Assembly: GCA_012798435.1 (NCBI GenBank)
Contig: JAAZNF010000106.1
Location: forward strand, 19,493 to 83,492
DNA from: Myxococcales bacterium
Lineage (GTDB): Bacteria; Myxococcota; B64-G9
Direction: 5' to 3'
DNA length: 64,000 nucleotides
Below, piece after piece: positions 39,086 through 47,864 of the stretch. The notes below the pieces were generated by a model, which was not told where the DNA came from, ran no database searches, and saw only the letters and a list, made by a program, of their open reading frames with translations. Every line of letters begins with the position of its first letter. The first letter of the stretch is position 1. The translations under genes and the position numbers were made by a program.

Positions 39086-42000
39086 CTACCACTCGATCCC
39101 CTCCATGCGGTACACGTCGGCGCTCACGCGAGTGACGGGGTAGACCAGGCGCGCCCCGTCCGCGGTGAGATCGAAGTCGAAGGTGGAGATCTCGGGTACG
39201 CGCCGCGCTTCCTTGGGCGCGCCGCCGGCGGCGGGGATCTGCATGAGCCGCGCTCCGCTGCCGTCGGGCGTGAGGTAGAAGAGGCTCTTGCCGTCCGCGG
39301 CCCAGCGCAGCCTGCGCTGCGAACGGGTGAAGCTCTCGTGCGCCGTGAGGACCTTTGCCGGGCCGGACCCGTGGGCCAGCAGGCGCAGCGTGGCTGCGCC
39401 GGCACCAGCGGGGTCGGCGGTGTGGCGGAAGGCGATCCGACTCCCGTCGGGAGAGAGCGCCGGGAACACCGCCGTCTCTCCAACGGGGGTGAGCGGCACG
39501 GGCTCGCCATCCGGCAGCTGGATCTCGTACAGCCTGCGGCCCGCCTCGCCGCTCCGGCTCGCCGCGAACACCACCCGCCGGCACCTCGGGTCGGCGTGCG
39601 GAGACCACAGGCCGGAAAACCCCCGCGCCAGCGTCCGGATCTCCCCCGTGGGGAGCGTCATCTCCAGAAGCTGCCGATCCTCGCCTTCGGTGCGGGCGAA
39701 CAGGATGCGGTCGGGTCCACACCAGCACAGCTCACGGGTGCCGGCCGGCGCCGGGTAGCGCCGCTCGCCGTCACGCTCGGAGTCCGCCACCACGATCTCG
39801 GCGGCGCCGTCATCCTCGTTGTCCTCGGAGCGGAGCGTCCGGTAGGCGAGATATCGACCGTCCGGCGAGAACACCGGGAAGCGATTGCTGACCCGCTCGT
39901 CGCCAAGGTGCCCATTTCCGCCGCCGGCGAGGTCGGCGACCAGCAGGTCCTGCCGCTCTTCCCGGACCTCGAAGGCGAGCGATGTCCCGTCCGGCCACAG
40001 ATCGGGCGCGTACTGCCCGGCGGTGGCGCCAGGCGCGAGCAGGTAAGATTTTCCGCCGCCCGCGGGGACGCACCACAGCGCCGGGGTGCCCGCGCGGCGC
40101 GAGCTGTACACGATCCAGCGGCCATCGGGTGTCCAGGCGGGGTCGGTGTGGTTCAGACGCTTCGGCAGGCCGTCCCGGGTGAGCAAAACGAGCTCGCCGC
40201 CGTCGCTTTCGATCACCCCGATGTCGCGGGCGGTGCGAAAGCCTTCCTGCGCGACCACCAAGGCGATGCGCCGGCCGTCGGGCGAGAAGCGTGGAACATC
40301 GAACGAGCGCGCCTTGCCCCCGGCGAGCAGCACCCGCTCGGCGCCGCCGATCTCGCCGATCACCAGATCGGCGTTGCCGCTCGCGTTCGGCCGGCAGCCG
40401 CAGTAGCGCTTGCCGTCCGGGGAGAGGTCGGGCGGGCAGGCGGCGGGGACGCCGGCCAGCGCCTCGGTCCGGCCGTCGAGGTCGAGCCGCCGGGCCGATG
40501 CACCGGCGGGCTCTCGCGTCGAAAGAAGGAGTGAGCCGCTGCCGCTCCAGGCGAGGCCGGTGATCTCCACGTGCGCATCGGGTTGAAAGAGCTTGTGCGG
40601 TGGCGCCGGGGGATCGGCGGCGATCCACACCGCGCCGTCGCGGAGGAAGGCCACCGCCGCGCCGTCGGGCCGCACCCGCGGGGCGCGCTCCAGTGCCCCG
40701 GTCGAGAACAGCGGCGTCACCCTTCGTTCGCCGCCGGGAGGCCGCGGCCCCGCCAAGATGATGAACAGCGCAATGGCCAGGGCGACGAGAGCGCCGCCGA
40801 GCACGAATAGCGGCACCACCCGTCGGCGGGGCTGCTCCTCGCCCAGCAGGCGCGCCACCTCTTCGGCGCCCTTCGGCCGGTGGCGCGGATCCTTTTGGAG
40901 GCAGGCCTGGACCGCGTCGAGCAGTGCGCGGGGGAGATCCGGCCGCAGCGCCGAGAGATCCGGCGCGGGTTGCGTCACCTGCTGGATCAGCACCTCGCCG
41001 GCGCTCGGCGCGGTGAAGGGGGGATTGCCCGAGAGCATCTCGAACAGGACGATCCCCAGCGAGTACAGGTCGGCGGCCGGGCCGGGCGAGAGACCCTGGG
41101 CCTGTTCCGGGGCCATGTACTCGGGGGTGCCGGCCACCCGCGCCGCGCGTTCACCGCCGCGCGCCTCCTTCTCCGCCAGGCGGGCGATGCCGAAGTCGGT
41201 GATCACCGCCCGCCCGGTGCCGTCCTCGATCAGCACGTTGGCCGGCTTGAGGTCCTGGTGGACGACGCCGCGGCGGTGAGCGGCGGCCAGCCCGGCGCAC
41301 AGCTCCTTGCCAATCCGCAGCGCCTCCTGCGGCGGCAGCGGCCCCTGCTCGCGCAGGCGCCGCTCCAGCGAGCGCCCGGCCACGAACTCCATGGAGAGGA
41401 AGGCCTGGCCCTCCATGTGCAGGAACTCGTGGATGCGGCACACGTTGGGGTGGGTGACGGCGCGGGCCAGCTTGACCTCGCGCTTGAAGAGTTCCAGGCT
41501 CTCGCGCCGCTCGGCCAGGTGCGGATGGATGAACTTGAGGGCCACCGTCTCGTCGAGGGCGCTGTCGTGGGCGCAGAACACCTGGCCCATGCCGCCCTCG
41601 CCGAGGAGCGAGAGCACGCGGAAGCGGCCGCCGATCACGCTGCCCGCGCTGGCCACCGGCCGGGGCCCGGGCGCCGGCGGAGCCTGCGGGTCCCAGCGCA
41701 CCTCGAAGACCTCCAGCGGCTCGCTCTTGCCCTTCACCAGCACCGCGTCGAAGGGCCGGCACTCGCGGGAGAGCGGATCGTCCTCCAGGGCGCGGCACGC
41801 CGCGGCCGAGATCAGGATGGTCTCGGGCGCGGCCAGCGCCTCCACCCGGGCGGCGGCGTTCACCGTGTCGCCGAACAGATCCCCGCCGCGCACCAGCACC
41901 TCGCCGAAGTTGATACCGATGCGGACGCGGATGCGCTCCTCCTCCGCTTGCGTCTGGTTGTGCGCCGAGAGCGCGCGCATCATCTCGATCGCCGCTGCTA

Positions 42001-42298
42001 CCGCCGGGCGCGCGCCGGGGAACTCCACCATCAGGGCGTCGCCGATGGTCTTGACCAGACGCCCGTGGTGTTTCGGCAGCAGGGGTAGCAGCAGCCGGTG
42101 GTGGCGCTCGATGAGCCGCAGGCCCGCCTCGTCGCCGTGCCGCTCGAAGTAGGCGGTGGAGCCGGTGATGTCGGAGAACAGCACCGCGCGCGTCTCGCGA
42201 AGCACCCCGGTCATCTCGGCCGGCGCGGGCTGCAGCATCCCCTCGACCGCGTCCGAGGGGTGCTCCGGCCGTCCCAGCAGCGTCGCCTTGAAGCTCAT
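39086..42298 (-). CDS. Class III nucleotidyl cyclase - Ser/Thr kinase - TolB-like beta-propeller fusion
   Basis: 1070 residues. The ATG reads MSFKATLLGRPEHPSDA, after GAGGCGG. Residues 35-200 form a class III cyclase with metal Asp in VLFSDITGST, VKTIGDALMVEF and the transition-state Asn/Arg in DTVNAAARVEA, so it looks active. Residues about 228-490 form a Hanks-type kinase: LLGEGGMGQVF, the VALKFI lysine, VVHQDLKPANVL (HQD rather than HRD), DFGIA and GTPEYMAPEQ. A single transmembrane helix (VVPLFVLGGALVALAIALFI) leads to about 540 residues of PD40/WD40-like repeats (FSPDGRRIA, WTPDGRWIVYSSRRAG), probably periplasmic. cAMP/cGMP synthesis and phosphorylation would thus be tied to one envelope sensor. 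Confidence 0.92.
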   Translation of the reverse strand: MSFKATLLGRPEHPSDAVEGMLQPAPAEMTGVLRETRAVLFSDITGSTAYFERHGDEAGLRLIERHHRLLLPLLPKHHGRLVKTIGDALMVEFPGARPAVAAAIEMMRALSAHNQTQAEEERIRVRIGINFGEVLVRGGDLFGDTVNAAARVEALAAPETILISAAACRALEDDPLSRECRPFDAVLVKGKSEPLEVFEVRWDPQAPPAPGPRPVASAGSVIGGRFRVLSLLGEGGMGQVFCAHDSALDETVALKFIHPHLAERRESLELFKREVKLARAVTHPNVCRIHEFLHMEGQAFLSMEFVAGRSLERRLREQGPLPPQEALRIGKELCAGLAAAHRRGVVHQDLKPANVLIEDGTGRAVITDFGIARLAEKEARGGERAARVAGTPEYMAPEQAQGLSPGPAADLYSLGIVLFEMLSGNPPFTAPSAGEVLIQQVTQPAPDLSALRPDLPRALLDAVQACLQKDPRHRPKGAEEVARLLGEEQPRRRVVPLFVLGGALVALAIALFIILAGPRPPGGERRVTPLFSTGALERAPRVRPDGAAVAFLRDGAVWIAADPPAPPHKLFQPDAHVEITGLAWSGSGSLLLSTREPAGASARRLDLDGRTEALAGVPAACPPDLSPDGKRYCGCRPNASGNADLVIGEIGGAERVLLAGGKARSFDVPRFSPDGRRIALVVAQEGFRTARDIGVIESDGGELVLLTRDGLPKRLNHTDPAWTPDGRWIVYSSRRAGTPALWCVPAGGGKSYLLAPGATAGQYAPDLWPDGTSLAFEVREERQDLLVADLAGGGNGHLGDERVSNRFPVFSPDGRYLAYRTLRSEDNEDDGAAEIVVADSERDGERRYPAPAGTRELCWCGPDRILFARTEGEDRQLLEMTLPTGEIRTLARGFSGLWSPHADPRCRRVVFAASRSGEAGRRLYEIQLPDGEPVPLTPVGETAVFPALSPDGSRIAFRHTADPAGAGAATLRLLAHGSGPAKVLTAHESFTRSQRRLRWAADGKSLFYLTPDGSGARLMQIPAAGGAPKEARRVPEISTFDFDLTADGARLVYPVTRVSADVYRMEGIEW

Positions 42299-42520
42299 GC
42301 CGCCTCGAAGGTACGGCCCTGGCCTCGAGGAGTCAATCCAGAGAATTCCTCGGCACGGGGCGTGGCCGGTCGATCTCTTCGGAAAAAACGGGGAGAACCT
42401 TCGAGCAAGTGAAAACCCTGGAACGACTTCCCTGCAAAGAGAACTTGGAGTCCAACATTTTGGGTTTTCTGTGTTATTCTTCATCCATCTTTCTTCTTGC
42501 CCCGGGTACTGGCGCTGCGC

Positions 42521-42549
42521 TTGACCCGCGAGCGGGAGGCAAGTAAGTT
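42521..42549 (+). promoter_or_regulatory. Probable sigma-70 promoter of tldD-pmbA
   Basis: TTGACC, a 17 bp spacer, then TAAGTT, ending 18 bp before the tldD start. The -10 is weak (3 of 6). A more AT-rich stretch precedes it in the divergent 270 bp gap shared with the cyclase-kinase gene. Confidence 0.35.
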
Positions 42550-42567
42550 GCCGACGTGGAGGTAATC

Positions 42568-44115
42568 ATGCGGGACATCAATCGACGGGATTTTCTACGG
42601 ACGGCGGGGAGCGGCATCGCCCTGATTTCGCTCCCGCCGGTGTTGGCCTCGTGCGCCGGGTCGAAGAGCGCGGTGAGACCCGCCGCATCCAGCGGCGCGC
42701 ACGGGACTTACTTCGACGCCTTCGGGGTGGACGCGGGGTGCATCCGGCGCGTGGTCGGGCGCGCCCTGTCGCGCGGCGCGGACTTCTCCGAGGTGTACCT
42801 GCAGCACAAGATCACCCACTGGGTGGGCCTGGAGGACGGCCAGGTGAACCGCGCCTTCACCCAGGTCGATCTGGGGGCTGGCATCCGGGCGCTCCAGGGC
42901 GACGCCACCGGCTTCGCCTACTCCGAAGACCTGTCGGAAGAGGCGCTGCTCGCGGCCGCCGAGACGGCCGCCGCGGTGGCGAGCGGGAAGGGGCCGGGCG
43001 TGCCCGCCGAGCTCTCCCGCGCCCGGCACGACAACCCCTATCCGGTCGAGGTCCCCTGGTCCGAGGTGGGGGTGGACAAGAAGGTGCCGATCCTGGAGCG
43101 GGTGGACCGCGCCTGCCGGGCCAAGGATCCGCGCATCATCAAGGTGATCTCGTACCTTACCGACGAGTTCTGCCGCATCCTGGTCGCGAACAGCGAAGGA
43201 CTGTTGGTGGAGGACGATCAGCCCATGGTGGTCCTCTCGGCCTCCTGCGTGGCCGAGCAGAATGGGCGTACCGAAACCTCGGGCCATTCGTTGTCGGCCC
43301 GCGACGGGTTGCCGTTCGTCTCGGAGGCCACGGTGAACGAGGTCGTGCGCCGGGCAGCGGAGTACACGCTGTTGCTGTTCGACGCCGGCCCGCCTCCGGT
43401 GGGGGAACTGCCGGTGGTGCTGGCCCCGGGCGTTCCGGGCATCCTGCTGCACGAGGCCATGGGCCACGGTTTCGAAGCCGACTTCAACCGCAAGGGCGTC
43501 TCCATCTACTCAAACCGCATCGGCGAGCGCATCGCCCCCGCGGGGGTCACCATCCTGGACGACGGCTCGGGCCGCATCCGGGGCTCGGTGGCCATCGACG
43601 ACGAGGGCACGCCCACCCAGAAGACCGTGCTGGTGGAGGACGGCGTGCTGCGCTCCTACCTGCACGATCGCATCTCGGCGCGCCACTACAAGATCGCCAG
43701 CACTGGCTCGGGCCGGCGCGAGAGCTTCCGCTTCCCGCCGGTTCCGCGCATGCGCAACACCTACATGCTGGCCGGAAGATCCTCCCCCGAGGAGATCATC
43801 GGCTCGGTGAAGCGCGGGCTGTATGCCGAGATGTTCTCGAACGGCCAGGTGAACATCGGCGCCGGCGACTTCACCTTCTACCTCAAGCACGGGCGCCTCA
43901 TCGAGGACGGCAAGCTCCAGGGCTACGTCAAGGACGCAAACCTCATCGGCTCTGGCCCCAAGGTGCTCGCGGCGGTGGAGATGATCGGGAGTGATCTGGA
44001 GATCGTCTCCGGCGGCGGCTATTGCGGCAAGGACGGCCAGAGAGTGCCGGTGGGGTTCGGCCTGCCCACCCTCAAGGTCGGCGCCATCTCCATCGGCGGA
44101 AGGAGCGCCTCATGA
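42568..44115 (+). CDS. tldD: TldD-family metallopeptidase with twin-arginine signal
   Basis: 515 residues. The start after GTGGAGG gives MRDINRRDFLRTAGSGIAL, a textbook twin-arginine signal, followed by a lipobox-like LASC. The remainder is a full TldD protein. The zinc motif HEAMGHGFEADFNRKG is complete (HExxxH), with the family block VAIDDEGTPTQKTVLVEDGV and MRNTYMLAG. TldD with PmbA (TldE) forms a heterodimeric protease known from microcin B17 maturation and CcdA degradation, normally cytosolic. Export by TAT would place this one in the periplasm or on a membrane. It overlaps pmbA by 4 bp. Confidence 0.92.
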   Translation: MRDINRRDFLRTAGSGIALISLPPVLASCAGSKSAVRPAASSGAHGTYFDAFGVDAGCIRRVVGRALSRGADFSEVYLQHKITHWVGLEDGQVNRAFTQVDLGAGIRALQGDATGFAYSEDLSEEALLAAAETAAAVASGKGPGVPAELSRARHDNPYPVEVPWSEVGVDKKVPILERVDRACRAKDPRIIKVISYLTDEFCRILVANSEGLLVEDDQPMVVLSASCVAEQNGRTETSGHSLSARDGLPFVSEATVNEVVRRAAEYTLLLFDAGPPPVGELPVVLAPGVPGILLHEAMGHGFEADFNRKGVSIYSNRIGERIAPAGVTILDDGSGRIRGSVAIDDEGTPTQKTVLVEDGVLRSYLHDRISARHYKIASTGSGRRESFRFPPVPRMRNTYMLAGRSSPEEIIGSVKRGLYAEMFSNGQVNIGAGDFTFYLKHGRLIEDGKLQGYVKDANLIGSGPKVLAAVEMIGSDLEIVSGGGYCGKDGQRVPVGFGLPTLKVGAISIGGRSAS

Positions 44116-45440
44116 ACCGCGAGCTGCAAGACATCGTCGAGCGCATTTTAGACGGGGCCAAGAAGCGCGGCGCCCGGGGGGCGCGGGCCTCGGCCTACCG
44201 TTCCCGCGAGAGCACATTGGAGTGGCGCGACGGCAAACTCGACCGGCTGCAGGAATCCACTCAACGCGGGGCCAGCGTGACGCTGTACGTGGAGTCGCGC
44301 TACAGCTCCAACACCACCAGCGACCTGCGGCCCGACTCGCTCGAGCGCTTCCTCGACGAGACCGTGGCCATGACCCGCCTGCTGGCCGCCGACGAGCACC
44401 GGCGCCTGCCCGACCCCGCGCGCTACCAGGGGCGTTTCGAGGGTGATCTCGGGATCCACGATGGCGCCGGGCTGGCTCAGATGACGCCGGACCGGCGGCG
44501 CGAGATGGTGGAGCGCATGGAGGCCGCGGCGCGCTCCGCCCCCGGCGCGGACCAGATCATCTCGGTGACTTCGGCCGCCTCCAACTCGAGCTTCGACTCG
44601 GTGCTGGGGGCCACCAACGGCCTGCTGGCCGGGCGCAGCGGCACGGACTTCTCGCTCTTTACCGAGGTGTCGGTCCGGGACGCGGGCGATCGCAAGCCGG
44701 AGGGCTACGAGTACGGCAGCAGCACCCATCTTTCCAAGCTGCCCGATCTCGATCGCACCGGCCGGGAGGCGGTGCGGCGGGCGCTCGAGCTGCGCGGCAG
44801 CCGCGCCGAGAAGAGCGGGCTCTACCCGTGCGTGATCGAAAACCGCATCGTCGGCCGCCTGCTGGGCGACCTGCTGGCGCCGCTTTCGGGGCAGGCCATC
44901 CAGCAGAAACGCTCGTACCTCGCCGACAAGCTCGATCAGCCGGTGGCCGCCGAGGTTTTTACCGTCGAGGACGATCCGCTGCTCCCGGGCGGGCTGGGCT
45001 CGCGCCCCTACGACGGCGAGGGGCTGACGCTGAGGCGGCGCTTCCTGTTCGAGAAGGGCGTGCTGCGAAGTTTCCTGCTCGATACCTATTACGCCAGCAA
45101 GCTCGGGCGCGAGCCGACCAGCGGCGGCACCACCAACCTGGTCTTCCCCACGGGGACGCGGGATCTTCCGGGCCTGCTTGCCGCCATGGGCACGGGCATC
45201 CTGGTGACGGGTTTCTCGGGCGGCAACTCCAACCCGGCCACCGGCGCCTTCTCGCTGGGCATCCGCGGCATGTGGGTGGAGAACGGCCGACCAACGCGGG
45301 CGGTGTCCGAGATGAACCTCTCCGGCAACCACCTCGAGTTCTGGAAGGCGCTCCTCGAACTCGGCGCCGACACCAACCCGTACTCGTCGTGGCGCACGCC
45401 CTCGCTGCGCTTCGCGCCGGTGCAGTTCTCCGGGACCTGA
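44112..45440 (+). CDS. pmbA: PmbA/TldE-family partner of TldD
   Basis: 442 residues. The ATG overlaps the tldD stop (ATGA), so translation is coupled. It shows PmbA-family features: ARASAYRSRESTLEWRDGKLD near the N-terminus, SRPYDGEGLTLRRRFLFEKG and the late block TSGGTTNLVFPTGTRD. It lacks the HExxxH motif, as expected for the non-catalytic TldE subunit. No signal peptide is present, although its partner has a TAT signal. Folded heterodimers are sometimes exported by TAT on one subunit's signal, which would reconcile the two (inference). Confidence 0.9.
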   Translation: MNRELQDIVERILDGAKKRGARGARASAYRSRESTLEWRDGKLDRLQESTQRGASVTLYVESRYSSNTTSDLRPDSLERFLDETVAMTRLLAADEHRRLPDPARYQGRFEGDLGIHDGAGLAQMTPDRRREMVERMEAAARSAPGADQIISVTSAASNSSFDSVLGATNGLLAGRSGTDFSLFTEVSVRDAGDRKPEGYEYGSSTHLSKLPDLDRTGREAVRRALELRGSRAEKSGLYPCVIENRIVGRLLGDLLAPLSGQAIQQKRSYLADKLDQPVAAEVFTVEDDPLLPGGLGSRPYDGEGLTLRRRFLFEKGVLRSFLLDTYYASKLGREPTSGGTTNLVFPTGTRDLPGLLAAMGTGILVTGFSGGNSNPATGAFSLGIRGMWVENGRPTRAVSEMNLSGNHLEFWKALLELGADTNPYSSWRTPSLRFAPVQFSGT

Positions 45441-45499
45441 TGGCATTGGCAAAAGAGGGCGGGTGAACAAGCGGCCGCAGGCCGCGGGAGGAGGCGGGC

Positions 45500-46129
45500 A
45501 TGGCCAAGCTGGGACAGGTGGGTACCGGGGCCTCGGCGGACAGGCTGGAAGAGCTCATGGAGCAGCGCCTGCGGCGGGGCGCCGACAAGGCCGCCATCGA
45601 CCGGCGCATCTGGGATCTCTTCGGCGAGGAGTGGGCGGTGATGTTCACCGACCTGTCGGGCTTCTCGCGCCAGGTGGCCGAGTTCGGCATCATCCATTTC
45701 CTGCAGGTCATCTACGAGTCGCAGCGGGTGCTCATCCCGGTGATCGCCGATCACGACGGCATCGTGCTCAAGACCGAGGGCGACAGCCTGCTGGTGATCT
45801 TCCGCCGGCCGGAGCGGGCGTTGCGCTGCGCCATCGCCATGCAGCGCGCCCTCAAGCGCTACAACCGGCGCAAGTCCCCCTCGGAGAAGATCCTCCTGTG
45901 CGTGGGGATCGGCTTCGGGCCCATGCTGCGCATCGGCGACGACGACGTCTTCGGCCCCGAGGTCAACGCTGCCTCCAAGTTGGGCGAGGACCTGGCGCGC
46001 GCTTTCGAGATCCTGGTGACCGACTCGGTGAAGAAGACGACCCCGGGCATCCCAGGCGTGTCCTTCCAGAAGACCGACCTCACCGTCCCCGGCGCCAAGG
46101 CCGCCTGGCGGGTGAAGTACCGGCTGTAA
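45500..46129 (+). CDS. Stand-alone class III adenylate/guanylate cyclase domain protein
   Basis: 209 residues with GGGAGGAGG before the ATG. A soluble cyclase homology domain occupies most of the protein. The metal-binding Asp is in VMFTDLSGFSRQ, and the purine-specifying Lys and second Asp are in VLKTEGDSLLVIF. The glycine-rich GIGFGPMLRIGDDDVFGPEVN follows. In place of the transition-state Arg of NxxxR there is Lys (VNAASKLG), which may lower activity or change the reaction. No sensor domain is attached. The stop codon lies inside the A-run that serves as the U-tract of the opposing gene's terminator. Confidence 0.88.
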   Translation: MAKLGQVGTGASADRLEELMEQRLRRGADKAAIDRRIWDLFGEEWAVMFTDLSGFSRQVAEFGIIHFLQVIYESQRVLIPVIADHDGIVLKTEGDSLLVIFRRPERALRCAIAMQRALKRYNRRKSPSEKILLCVGIGFGPMLRIGDDDVFGPEVNAASKLGEDLARAFEILVTDSVKKTTPGIPGVSFQKTDLTVPGAKAAWRVKYRL

Positions 46130-46158
46130 AAAAAAACGGGACGCCCGAAGGCGTCCCG
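46128..46158 (-). terminator. Intrinsic terminator of the Cys-rich lipoprotein gene (minus strand)
   Basis: Read on the minus strand, a perfect 9 bp stem CGGGACGCC / GGCGTCCCG with a 4-nt loop is followed by nine T residues. It lies 30 bp past the lipoprotein stop and overlaps the stop codon of the convergent cyclase gene. There is no T-tract in the plus direction. Confidence 0.9.
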
Positions 46159-46187
46159 CCCATCCCATCCAATCCTATCCTATCTCA

Positions 46188-47078
46188 TCACAAACCCATC
46201 GAGCTTGCGCAGTTGTCCCAGGCGATGAGCGCCCCGCCGCCGCAGCCGGCGCCGTCGTCGGTGTACCAGCCCTCCGAGCGGGTGCCGGCGTTGCCACAGC
46301 GGACGGCCGAGCCGGCGCAGTTGGCGAGGCACAGCAGGTCGCCGCTTTCGGGATCGTACCAGCCCTCTTGAGAGGTGAAGGCGTTCTTGCACTCGGGGGC
46401 CTTCGGCGAGGGCAGGCAGCACATCACGCCGAGCAGGCCGCCGCAGGAGTACTCCGCGCCGTCGCCGATGATGCCGCCCTGACAGGCGCCGGGCACCACC
46501 GGGACGCAGCTCCCGCCGGCCACGGCGCAGGCGGTCTCTGTCTCGCACTGGTAATCGCAGGTGTTGTCCGCGGTGCAGGTCCACTCGCCGGGGCAGCGGG
46601 GCTGGGAGAGGTTCTGGACGCGGCACTGGGCCGCTTCCCGGCACCAGCCGGCGGCCTCGCGGGTCATCAGGAACCACTCTCCGTCCTGGTCGGTGTCGCG
46701 AAGATAGAGCTCGTCGCCCTGGAGCCGGTAGGCGTAGCGGTGGAGCTTCTCGCCGGCCGGGCCGTACAGGCGGATGTAGCGGGTCGAGCCGCCCTTGGTG
46801 AAGCGGTAGGTGCCGTCGTCGCGCACCGGGTAGCAGGGGGCCTTCACGCAGTACACCAGGGTCTCGGCGTGGTAGGTGTGATCGGTCATGATGGTGAGCC
46901 GGATGAGGTCGCCGGCGCTCTCGCCGCTCCGGGAGAAGCTCCCGAACGGGCGGACCACCCCGTCCTCCATCCCCACCGGGTCGTCCTGCTCGAGAAGGCG
47001 ATCGTCCGTCGCTTCGAACCCCCCGCCGCAAGCGGTGAGAAGACCAATCGTCGCGATCACTGAAAGAGTCTGCCGCAT
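46188..47078 (-). CDS. Cysteine-rich lipoprotein of unknown function, sigma-54 promoter
   Basis: 296 residues. The ATG follows AAGGAGGAG and opens a lipoprotein signal (MRQTLSVIATIGLLTACGG). Residues 30-140 are beta-rich (YRFTKGGSTRYIRLYG, YAYRLQGDELYLRDTDQDG). The C-terminal half has about 22 Cys (CPGEWTCTADNTCDYQCE, YSCGGLLGVMCCLPSP). It closes with a doubled motif, SQEGWYDPESGDLLCLANC and RSEGWYTDDGAGCGGG. The fold is not recognised; the Cys density implies a disulfide-stabilised surface domain. Its upstream region contains a good sigma-54 promoter and an AT-rich stretch. Confidence 0.8.
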   Translation of the reverse strand: MRQTLSVIATIGLLTACGGGFEATDDRLLEQDDPVGMEDGVVRPFGSFSRSGESAGDLIRLTIMTDHTYHAETLVYCVKAPCYPVRDDGTYRFTKGGSTRYIRLYGPAGEKLHRYAYRLQGDELYLRDTDQDGEWFLMTREAAGWCREAAQCRVQNLSQPRCPGEWTCTADNTCDYQCETETACAVAGGSCVPVVPGACQGGIIGDGAEYSCGGLLGVMCCLPSPKAPECKNAFTSQEGWYDPESGDLLCLANCAGSAVRCGNAGTRSEGWYTDDGAGCGGGALIAWDNCASSMGL

Positions 47079-47129
47079 CGAACTCCTCCTTGAGGATGCA
47101 CTCGCTGGTGCGTTCGGCGCGGGCAGTAA

Positions 47130-47144
47130 GCACAAAGCGTGCCA
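47130..47144 (-). promoter_or_regulatory. Sigma-54 (RpoN) promoter of the Cys-rich lipoprotein gene
   Basis: Minus strand: TGGCACG-CTTT-GTGC, a complete -24 element and the GC of the -12 at exact sigma-54 spacing. The predicted start is near 47118, leaving a leader of about 40 nt before the ATG. Confidence 0.7.
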
Positions 47145-47317
47145 AGACCAAGAAATCGGTATGTCGAAATAGTTGTTTTTATGCGGAAGGTTACAATAAA
47201 TGCTTTCAGACCATCATGTAGCAATTGTATCCCTGAAGATACAAACTCATTCCGGTTTTCATTTTTATGTTTGATTTATAGTGATTATTATTTGATATCT
47301 ATGGGATACATTTTGAT
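47145..47317. other. AT-rich island with inverted repeat upstream of a sigma-54 promoter
   Basis: About 170 bp far richer in A+T than the surrounding DNA, without a plausible gene. It contains the inverted repeat TTGTATC-6 nt-GATACAA at 47225-47244, centred about 90 bp upstream of the -24 element. That is a normal distance for an enhancer-binding-protein site. The bend-prone AT tracts would also suit IHF-type bending. Confidence 0.5.
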
Positions 47318-47752
47318 CTAGTACGATACGGCAAGGGTGTTGATCGAAGTGGATTGAAATCTGTTGATTTCCTTGCTGGTGCGGTCGATCCAACGGGCGA
47401 GCTCCCGTTCGTCGTCGAGGGAGATGTCGATGAACTTTCCCCGGATTCCTAGCCAGCCGGGGTAGCGCACCTGCCCCAGCACCAGGCCCCGGGCGCGGAT
47501 GCGGCGGGCCAGGCCGGGTAGCCGGACTTCCAGCGCCACCTCGGTCCCGGCCACGATCTCACGCTCGCCCTCGAAGCAGAACCCGCCGATGCCGACGTTG
47601 CCGCGCCGTTCGGCCAGCGGGCCCTCCTTGTTGTAGCGGGCGACGATGGTGGCGTTGAAGCGCGGCGACTCGCGCTCGGGTTTGCTGGAGTCCGGGTTTT
47701 CCGGATCGGTCGAGAACCAGCGCCTGAGGCTATCGAGCAGCGTCATGTTCAT
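47318..47752 (-). CDS. PilZ-domain protein with altered second motif
   Basis: 144 residues. The start chosen (MNMTLLDSLRRWF) follows AAAGGAG; the longer frame upstream lacks a ribosome site. A PilZ domain spans about residues 28-130. The first c-di-GMP motif is present as RESPR (RxxxR). The second reads NVGIGG, where the usual Ser of (D/N)xSxxG is Gly, so ligand affinity is uncertain. PilZ proteins relay cyclic di-GMP to motility, pili or polysaccharide machinery. The gene is divergent from rocD across an AT-rich gap carrying a CRP-like palindrome. Confidence 0.82.
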   Translation of the reverse strand: MNMTLLDSLRRWFSTDPENPDSSKPERESPRFNATIVARYNKEGPLAERRGNVGIGGFCFEGEREIVAGTEVALEVRLPGLARRIRARGLVLGQVRYPGWLGIRGKFIDISLDDERELARWIDRTSKEINRFQSTSINTLAVSY

Positions 47753-47864
47753 GGCTTTCTCCTTTGTTTTCCTATCGTCATCGTCTTTCATTTCCTGCCG
47801 CCGGTGTTCTATGACGGAGGAGCTCAAGATTTTTTCAAAAAAAATTCATACAAATCAAGTAGAT

